Source: Saprospiraceae bacterium (GTDB lineage Bacteria; Bacteroidota; Bacteroidia; Chitinophagales; Saprospiraceae). From it: a DNA stretch of 64,000 bases. Shown piece after piece: positions 53,419 to 61,700 of the stretch; within the stretch, counting starts at the first letter, position 1; each line of letters begins with the position of its first letter. The notes under the pieces were generated by a model, which saw nothing but the letters and a program-made list of their open reading frames with translations, did no database searches and was not told the origin of the DNA. The stretch spans positions 248,001-312,000 of the forward strand of contig JAHDGU010000002.1 in NCBI GenBank assembly GCA_020627535.1. Reading direction: 5' to 3'. Made by a program: the position numbers and the translations under genes.

Positions 53419-56236
53419 GGATTTCTACTTCAATGTTAATCGTTATCTGCTGAACAAATCGCTCCGAACTCCATGATAAGGTCACAAGATCGGAATCTCT
53501 CCACTGCAATAAGCCAGGCATAGAGCTTTCTGTCAATTGGATACCTTGTACGGCCTGTGCGCTCCCTTCCACTAAGATCATGACTAGGAAGTGGGATTTT
53601 TCACGCTGAATTTCCAGATTCAGGCTGAGCTCTTTGGAAGCATCCAATGACACTAGATCCTGAGTGATGCATTCCAAAAAACTCATGAGAATCATACTCG
53701 GAAATACTTCTCGACCCGTCACAGAGCGCAACATGATCACATCTAGCCTCATGTTAGAATCATATCGGAAATTTTGCAGAGAAATATATTTTTTCATAAG
53801 GCTCAATTCCTCATCAATGGTGGACCAAGGTGAGTCACTTCGCTTCACAGTATATCTGATAATGTCACCTAGCTGATTTAATTGCTCTTCGGCTAGATCA
53901 TGATCACCCTTACCTATATGATATTGTAATGCAGAAAGTGTGTTGAAGACAAAATCAGGTTTGAGATGAGATTTCACACCTTGTAATTGAAGTCTTGTGA
54001 CCTCTTCCCTCAGCTGGTGTGCTAGCACCTCTTTTTGGTGTCTGCGCGAGATAAAGCTGCGATAGGCATATGCTCCGATGAGAAAACACAGCAAGACAGC
54101 TGCAATTCCTGAATACCAGGTGCGCCACCATGGCGACTTGACGCGGAATGACCAAGGCTCCAATTCATATTGATTCCCAAAGCGATCTGTTGCCTTGACT
54201 TGCAAGGTATAATTCCCAGCCGAAAGGCCACTAAATCTTAAATCCCTTTCAGTGGTTTGCTTCCACACCATATCTTCTGGGCTGAGTTTATATTCGTACA
54301 TAATGTGCCCATAACTAGGATAATGCCTTAAATTATAGGAGGCATTGATCGCATCTCCAGTCTGATAGTTCCCCTCTCTGGTATGGTTTTGCCAATAAAA
54401 ATCGCCACCAATCACTGTAAGAGGCTTTGACAATTGCTTTCTTATCGGAATCTCAAAGATGCCATTAGTCCCTGCGCTAAATAGACTCGACTCTGCCAGG
54501 GCAATGTCATTGATATTCTGAGCAGCTAGGCCATCCTTCCAGTCATAAGTATAGGCAAGCTCAAAGCGTCCAGCACTCGCTCGCAAATAATGTATCGCCT
54601 GTCGATCCGCCACATAGATTTCATTGGCACTAGCCACCTCGATATCTCGCACACGAATGTCCGACATCAAAGTATCGACCACATGGGATTGTAGATCTAG
54701 TCTCAATACTTGATGGTCATATGTGGATAATACAACTTCATTGCTTGATAAAAAGTAGATCCTTTCAACACTTTTAAAATCAACTGTATTGAAAACAATG
54801 CCATTCTTTTCTAGTAAGAGTCCATCGTCTGTCAAGATGATACAGAAGTCCTCCTCACAGATGTAGTCTAGTACTGAATATTTGACAGGGACAGCAATGA
54901 GGCTCGAGCTACCATCATCTACCACTTTATAACATTGATTCAAGTAGGTAAACCACATGATCGAGTTATCTTGGTTCAATCGGAGCAACTTGACATTTGC
55001 TAAATCATTGAACTTTATTCGATAAACACTGACATCAAGTTCAACACGCTCGAAAAGATCATGAACGCCTTCGACATCCTTTCCATTCTGAACAACCTGT
55101 GTTTTCCCAGATGTATATTGAAATACTGTCCCACCACTCATAGTGGTAATTCCATTTACTCGACCAGGGTTATATGAAATATCTAAATTATCAGTATGGC
55201 TGATTACGTCAGCCTCATCAGTAATAGAAAGAAAAGAATTTTGCTGAGGTACAATGTATCTCATCCCCGCACTACCCTTGAGGGGGGCTATATGATGAGC
55301 GGCAAGAGCCTCTGAAGGAAATAGGTACAAACCGTCATTTCGGGAGCCAACCCACAAGTTTCCCTCGGAATCTTTGGCTGATCGGAGACTCACAACATGT
55401 CCAAAGCCCAAGCCATAATTCACCTGCTCGATCAGGTCCAACTCTGGTGAGAATAGCGCTGAATACGATGAAGTACTGACGCGCAGATTCGCACCTTCAA
55501 GGCTGACTGCTTTATCCGAATGATGTATACTTGTTCCTTCAAAGTCGAACTGCATTGATTTCTTGGAATCCACATTGTAAACAAACAACTCATCTCCTCC
55601 TGAGAAATAAACATAGCTGGCCTCAGGACTTATTAGACCACTCATGCGACCATTATTTCCCGCCATTTTCTTACTGAGTATTGAAGCGATGTTGTCCAAA
55701 TGGTCATCTGCATTCGCCACATCAGTCACAGAAAAAACCCTTTTCATGAGATCAAGAAAATCCTCGGGACCAATCTCTACCAGAACATTATTTGACTCTT
55801 GTGGGATAAACCTTGAGGAACTTGGATCAAAGAGCTCCAAAACACCATGCTTGTACGCATATATTCTCTGTGCATGCTCATAAAATACTCGGTAGTCGCC
55901 TTCAAATACAACAACACTATCTTCTTGAATATAACATGGCTGATTTTCAACATTAAAAGCCCAGAGACGTCCCTCATCATCCTCGTGTAAATAGAATATA
56001 TCATCTGATGGGAGACCTGAGCTTCGATCGAAAATGGTGAATTCTGCGCCATCAAACTTCGCAACTCCAGCGTCCGTATAGATCCACATCTGACCCTCTT
56101 TATCCTCAAGCGCTCCATAGACATAGTCAGATGGCAAGCCATCACTCGTGGTGAAATGGACATGCGAGATCTGTGCCGATAAGACATCAGCTCCGAGGCT
56201 CAAGGCCCAAAAGCAAATCCAAAGCCATCCTTTCAT
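53390..56236 (-). CDS. Beta-propeller sensor protein with degenerate histidine-kinase domain
   Basis: A 948-residue protein with a signal peptide (MKGWLWICFWALSLGADVLSAQ). A periplasmic beta-propeller follows (TSDGLPSDYVYGALEDKEGQMWIYT, SSGLPSDDIFYLHEDDEGRLW), then a Y_Y_Y domain (MYEYKLSPEDMVWKQTTERDLRFSGLSAGNYTLQV). One membrane helix (WYSGIAAVLLCFLIGAYAY) leads to a LytS-type kinase domain at the C-terminus. In that domain the usual NPHFIFN motif reads KPDFVFN with Asp761 in place of the phospho-acceptor His, the ENAxKH nucleotide motif reads ECITQD, and no glycine-rich box is visible. It is probably a pseudokinase that signals allosterically to the LytTR regulator. The architecture recalls hybrid sensors of polysaccharide utilisation. 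Confidence 0.88.
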   Translation of the reverse strand: MKGWLWICFWALSLGADVLSAQISHVHFTTSDGLPSDYVYGALEDKEGQMWIYTDAGVAKFDGAEFTIFDRSSGLPSDDIFYLHEDDEGRLWAFNVENQPCYIQEDSVVVFEGDYRVFYEHAQRIYAYKHGVLELFDPSSSRFIPQESNNVLVEIGPEDFLDLMKRVFSVTDVANADDHLDNIASILSKKMAGNNGRMSGLISPEASYVYFSGGDELFVYNVDSKKSMQFDFEGTSIHHSDKAVSLEGANLRVSTSSYSALFSPELDLIEQVNYGLGFGHVVSLRSAKDSEGNLWVGSRNDGLYLFPSEALAAHHIAPLKGSAGMRYIVPQQNSFLSITDEADVISHTDNLDISYNPGRVNGITTMSGGTVFQYTSGKTQVVQNGKDVEGVHDLFERVELDVSVYRIKFNDLANVKLLRLNQDNSIMWFTYLNQCYKVVDDGSSSLIAVPVKYSVLDYICEEDFCIILTDDGLLLEKNGIVFNTVDFKSVERIYFLSSNEVVLSTYDHQVLRLDLQSHVVDTLMSDIRVRDIEVASANEIYVADRQAIHYLRASAGRFELAYTYDWKDGLAAQNINDIALAESSLFSAGTNGIFEIPIRKQLSKPLTVIGGDFYWQNHTREGNYQTGDAINASYNLRHYPSYGHIMYEYKLSPEDMVWKQTTERDLRFSGLSAGNYTLQVKATDRFGNQYELEPWSFRVKSPWWRTWYSGIAAVLLCFLIGAYAYRSFISRRHQKEVLAHQLREEVTRLQLQGVKSHLKPDFVFNTLSALQYHIGKGDHDLAEEQLNQLGDIIRYTVKRSDSPWSTIDEELSLMKKYISLQNFRYDSNMRLDVIMLRSVTGREVFPSMILMSFLECITQDLVSLDASKELSLNLEIQREKSHFLVMILVEGSAQAVQGIQLTESSMPGLLQWRDSDLVTLSWSSERFVQQITINIEVEIHEEVSMLAS

Positions 56237-56423
56237 CCGTTCACAAGTTACACCATATTCTATGGCCTCTCAAGTCCGATGCTACGATCGGATAGGATTA
56301 TCCCACCATCGGTTAGTGACACCCGAGAGCACCACAGGTTCAATACCATTTACCGATCGTCTGAAGGCAACCAAATTCCTCCATTGACCCAATGATATTT
56401 GAATCACTTCCCCGAAAAAAAGA

Positions 56424-58730
56424 ATGGAACACATGTCTGTACGGATCATTATTACTCTCTTTATTTTCAGCATCTTGGATATTTTCTCTTTGCCCTTGAG
56501 TGCTCAATGCGAAAATCGCCAACTCAATTTTGAATCTGCCAACCAAGATCATGTCCTGCTCAACGCTGTAAATCTTCCAAGCTCATCAGACTGGACCGTC
56601 GAGCTATGGTTTCGATCTTCTTCCTCGAGCAATTCTCTAAGTTGTGACAACGAGTCTATCCTGACATTGAGAAACGCCTCTACCAACGAGTACTTATCCC
56701 TTTCAGATTGTAATGGCGACCTCTTACTAGACGGCTTTGGACCAGCTTGTGGTATCGGCGGTACTTTGAGCAGTGGTATTCGGACTCAGTGGCATCATAT
56801 CGCGGTGGTTTATCAGAGTGGAAGTATAGAGGTATTCCTGGACTGTAACAGTGTCTTCAGCAATGCTTGCACACTCGATGCTCCTACAAGCATCGTCTTG
56901 GGTAGTTTTTATACCCTCGCCGCCGGCACCTACTTCAAGGGTGATATCGACGAACTCCGGATATATGACGTAGCACGCAGCAGCTTAGAAATTTGCTCTC
57001 AAAGAAAATGTAGAATAGACCCAACTGACCCCTCACAGGCTCAACTTGTAGGACTGTACACAATGGATCAAGGAGATCCAGGAAATGACAACACAAGTAT
57101 TACCATCCTGGAAGACAGGAATCTGACGGGAACCACGATCAACGGGTCACTCGTAAACTTGGCTCTACTGGCAACTACAAGCAATTTTGTTTGTGCGACC
57201 AATCCCATGCTCTATCCACAAGAGTATCAGATTCAGATAAGCAATTATTCACGTACAGATAGTGCAAGCCTTATCTGCTCTGGAGACCCACTACATTTTT
57301 GCGTTATCGACACTAGTGGTGCGGCAATTAACCCACCAGATGGAACTACTGCTCTTTGGGAATACAACAGAGGAAATGGCTGGGAGGCAGCTCCGTTGGC
57401 TGCATTCAATGGGACTTGTTTTGGCATCGGTCCCGGTCAATTGAATCTGAGTTGCTCGCAAAATTTCATAGGGCATGAAATATGGGATTTTCGAATCGCG
57501 CAGATGATCGTGGACGACGATCTGGATACCTGTGTGTACTATACGCCAGAAGCCACCATCAAGATCTGTTGCCCGCTTGACTCCACCACTCTCACGGCAA
57601 GCTCCAACTTCTCGAATAATTTATTCTGTGAAGGAGATCAAATATCGTTTCAAGTTTTCTTAAACTCCTCATATCCATTTCTTCAGCTCCCTCTGTCAGC
57701 TGAGGTTACCATAGACTGGACTTACAGTATCAACGGTGTGGACTTCCCCATTACCGCCGTACAGAACTCCGTCAATTTCGCCTATGCACATGGCCCACCG
57801 ACTCCTGCAGGCTCTGTATGCTTCAGAGCTGATGTCACACACTGTGACTCTACAAAGAGTATGACATGGGAGACCTGCTTCAATGTAGACCCGGTCCCCA
57901 TATGCGACTCCATAGACATTATGGCCATTCAAGATTCTGTCGAGCTCATCAATAGCTCACCGAAGATCTATGAGATATGCGGAGGCGGATATGCCAAAGT
58001 CAATATGACAGGAACATTTAGCAATTGTACGCCCAATTGGCAATATTCTTTTGACAGAGATTTTACTACACACTTTTTTCTTGGAGCTACCAATAGTTCT
58101 ATTAATACCAATATTGTCCCTCGCAGTTTTTGGACTTCAGACACGATCTTTTATCGTGTGTGCTGTATTCCAGAGAGTAATCCATCTGGATGTGACACAT
58201 GCTACAGCAATGCGATAGGATTGACGACTCGCCCTCGCAGCCCTCTACAGATTCAAGGCATCGATACAATATGTGCTGATGACAGCACCCTATGGACGAT
58301 TGTCAATCCTGATACCAATGTCCAATACCGGTGGATATGTGACGGACTGGCGGTCTCATCAGATACAGCCCTTACGCGATCTACGGAGTCATGCTGCTAT
58401 GTTGAAGCACAAGATGATTGCGGTCTCTACAGATCCAATCAACTATGCCTCAATATATGTGAGCCAATCGCAAGAATCAGCTGCCCGCTCAGTCCAAATA
58501 TTTGCCCGACTGTGGGAGACACAATTAACCTTACGGCATGCTTTTCGGAAAGTGATTGTGGTCCTATCAGCACATACCAGTGGGGATGGGATAGTGGAAC
58601 GATGATATCAACTAATGGATGTGACATCAGACATGTCCCGATTGCCGCTGGCACCACATATTACGTCACCGTCACAGACAGCTACGGCTGTGTCGACAGC
58701 ACTGCACTCACCATCACTCCTTGCCCTTAA
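56424..58730 (+). CDS. LamG-domain secreted protein with Ig/PKD-like repeats
   Basis: A 768-residue secreted protein; the second ATG (56433) gives a cleaner signal peptide (MSVRIIITLFIFSILDIFSLPLSAQ). Residues 30-185 are a LamG domain (LNFESANQDHVLLNA, WTVELWFRSSSSSN, WHHIAVVYQSGSIEVFLDC, FKGDIDELRIYDVARS). The remaining 550 residues are cysteine-rich Ig- or PKD-like beta domains, with WGWDSGTMIS and YYVTVTDSYGCVDSTALTI at the end. It has no T9SS sorting domain. It sits 14 bp before the giant gene on the same strand, so the two may form one operon encoding a surface complex. Confidence 0.8.
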   Translation: MEHMSVRIIITLFIFSILDIFSLPLSAQCENRQLNFESANQDHVLLNAVNLPSSSDWTVELWFRSSSSSNSLSCDNESILTLRNASTNEYLSLSDCNGDLLLDGFGPACGIGGTLSSGIRTQWHHIAVVYQSGSIEVFLDCNSVFSNACTLDAPTSIVLGSFYTLAAGTYFKGDIDELRIYDVARSSLEICSQRKCRIDPTDPSQAQLVGLYTMDQGDPGNDNTSITILEDRNLTGTTINGSLVNLALLATTSNFVCATNPMLYPQEYQIQISNYSRTDSASLICSGDPLHFCVIDTSGAAINPPDGTTALWEYNRGNGWEAAPLAAFNGTCFGIGPGQLNLSCSQNFIGHEIWDFRIAQMIVDDDLDTCVYYTPEATIKICCPLDSTTLTASSNFSNNLFCEGDQISFQVFLNSSYPFLQLPLSAEVTIDWTYSINGVDFPITAVQNSVNFAYAHGPPTPAGSVCFRADVTHCDSTKSMTWETCFNVDPVPICDSIDIMAIQDSVELINSSPKIYEICGGGYAKVNMTGTFSNCTPNWQYSFDRDFTTHFFLGATNSSINTNIVPRSFWTSDTIFYRVCCIPESNPSGCDTCYSNAIGLTTRPRSPLQIQGIDTICADDSTLWTIVNPDTNVQYRWICDGLAVSSDTALTRSTESCCYVEAQDDCGLYRSNQLCLNICEPIARISCPLSPNICPTVGDTINLTACFSESDCGPISTYQWGWDSGTMISTNGCDIRHVPIAAGTTYYVTVTDSYGCVDSTALTITPCP

Positions 58731-58743
58731 TTCCAAGCTTGAC

Positions 58744-61700
58744 ATGAAAGCATTATTTTCTTTTTTGTTCTCCCTATGTAGTCTTGGGGCTTTCGCCCAA
58801 ATACATCGTACTGAACTTTCGTCCCCATTAAACTTCAATGATAGATCACTCGATATTGTCTGTGACGAATGTTTAGGTCAGCAGCTCGTCGTTTCTCATA
58901 TTGAAGGTACTGTCGCGAGCAGTACCGATGACTTCATCAATATCCAGCATTTTCGCGGAAGCGCACTATCTGCCAGCCTCAGCTTCCCAGAAATCAGTGA
59001 AAGAAATCACTACTCGATCTATGAGGACGCCTCCGCCAAAATAGTGTACGACCAGAGCACTGGAAATTGTGATGGATATATCATCGTATTTACTGCCAAA
59101 ACAAATCAGGCCTTCTTACCAGGAAGCTCATATTTTTTTGAGACGCATGCTATGCGGCTAGATGCATCTCTCAATGTCACTTGGCACAAGATACTCTTTA
59201 ATAATGCAGGCTACTCCACATATGCCGTTGATGTAGAAGTAGCTCCTACCGGCACAGAAGCCATCGTATTGATGAGGAAAAATGGCACCCGCACTATCGT
59301 GAGCAAGATTGACTTGAATACAGGAGTTCCTAGTACCACAAGAGAACTTGACATCATAGTGGGCGGCGTCAGTTTGTCTTCCCAGCCAGCAGATATCATC
59401 ACCACACCTAGATGGCCCGCTCCACAAACTCCACAGTACGCTATCACAGGTACCGCTGGGAGCCGAGTGTTTCTTACATTAATTACGGACAATCTGACGC
59501 CAGCAAAAAGAATGGTGTATGATATAGATGGCGATGCCATCAATGATGAAAATGGCGTCTCAGCTGCCATTTTGGATGATGACATTATCCTTGCTGGAAA
59601 TTATATCGACAATCCAGCTCCCAATTTGCGCAGCTATGGATATGTCATGCGCGTGCAAGGTGCAGGTTCGCCCAATGACCGCGGCAATATCATATGGTCC
59701 AAACAATTTTCTGCACCTAATCATGGCACCAAAATTCAAGACATGACTTCAGCAGATGATGGATCCGGACTCCTTCTTGCTGGACAAGGAAATATCCTCG
59801 AAGCACTGTCCATGAGCGATGATGAGGGAAGCTCTTTTCTGGCCAAGATAGACCCTACCGGAAACTTGATTTGGAGTCGCGGATATGAAGACTCAGCTTT
59901 CGAACAAGCCGCCCTGACGGATATTGATGGGAGCGCTAGTGATATTTGCCTATGCGGTGATGTGTGGCCCTCATCCGGCCAGCTAGAGTATGACGTATTG
60001 ATTGCCAACACTGACGCGGCCGGCATCGTCAATACTGTCTGCGACTCAATTTCAGCTTCAAGTCTCGTTCCGCTCAGTAGTTTGAGAACACTGGCTGGAA
60101 TTGGCACCACCAATCTCACAGCTCAGACACAAGATGTGATCGTCATGTACGATGGCTTCGTTTGGGATTCTATTCTTTGCTCAAGCAGCAATCCCGCAAT
60201 ACTTTCCGGCTCAAAATGGATAGATACCGACTGTGACGGCGTCCTGAATAATGGCGAACAAAAAGTACCTGGTTGGACCATCGAGCTTAGAGATGCCAGT
60301 GGCAACATCCTCCAAACAACTGTCACAGATGCTAGTGGAGATTACACGTTTGAAGTGTACCTCTCCGGATACTACTACATCACAGAGCAAAATCAATCTG
60401 GCTTTGACCAAGGCACTCCACTCAACGGCGCTCCGCACTATTTATTCACTTCACTCGATACTACAATCATCCATCTTGATTTTGGCAATTGTCCATGTAC
60501 AGACATCATTGGTTACAATCCTATTCCTGAGTGGTATGGTCCATCTGGTCCCACCGGATTTTATGTCTATGATATTGTCGAATTTGATGGTTATCTCTTG
60601 GCAAGTTCTACCAATGAAATTGCCCTCTGGAATGAAACAACAGAAACTTGGAATATCCAATATACCCATGTTGCCGACTTCGGTGATATCGAGGTATTTG
60701 ACAATAAATTATTTATATCAGGAACAGTTCCAGCCTACTTTGACGCGAGTATATATGGAGCAGCACCAATCGTTAATTTGCTCCCGGGGCTTGATCTTGA
60801 TGTGTACGACTACGAAGTAGCCAATGGACATATCTATGCCGCAGGAGAAAATGGTCTGGGATCCAATATCTGGAGGAGCTCGACTGGTACACCAAATTTC
60901 AGCGCTACCCTCTTTAGCAATAGTCACGCGATATGGGAGATTGGCGCATATAGCACTGAGCTCGTTGCCATCGGACCTTTTGGCACCAATTTCGGCACGA
61001 GTGAGAACATTACAATTTTTCAAAATCCCACTGCATCTACTGGTGCTGCAACTCTAAGATCCCTTGGGCTAGATGGATTGACCTCCGTAATACCACCACA
61101 ATTTGAAAATGACTATGATATTGTCACGCTTGGAAATGAAATCCACATCACTGGCAGATTCTCCTCAGTGGGAACAGTCCCAAGCTCACGTGCCTATGGA
61201 ATCTTTTTGGATGGAACTGCTAGTTGGAGACCCAATACGGGTGTGCTGGGCGGTGATCCCTGGGACATGGATTTATATGCCGGCCATATCTATATTGTTG
61301 GCCTATTTCAAGACATTTCGTCCACAGGCTACGACAAGGGAGTAGTCTATGACGGCACCAATTATTATCCTCTTGACAATGATCACTTTGGCAATATCTG
61401 CTATGCAACACAGCTGGCCGTATCTGGCAAAGACAAATTGGTCGCCACCACAGAAGAGCTGATCCAATTCGCCGAATGTGGTGGAAGCAATTGCGCCATT
61501 TCATTGCCGGACACGAGCCTATGCCCCAATGAAATTCATCTCTTTCAGGCATATATTTCCTTTAGTGGAGGTTCATTCCATTGGGACTTCGGTGATGGGT
61601 CGACCAGTAACTCACGTGTCCCATCTCACTCTTACATCATACCAGGCACTTATACTGTCACATTGGACTATGATGATGGCTTAGGTTGTAATGGCACAGT

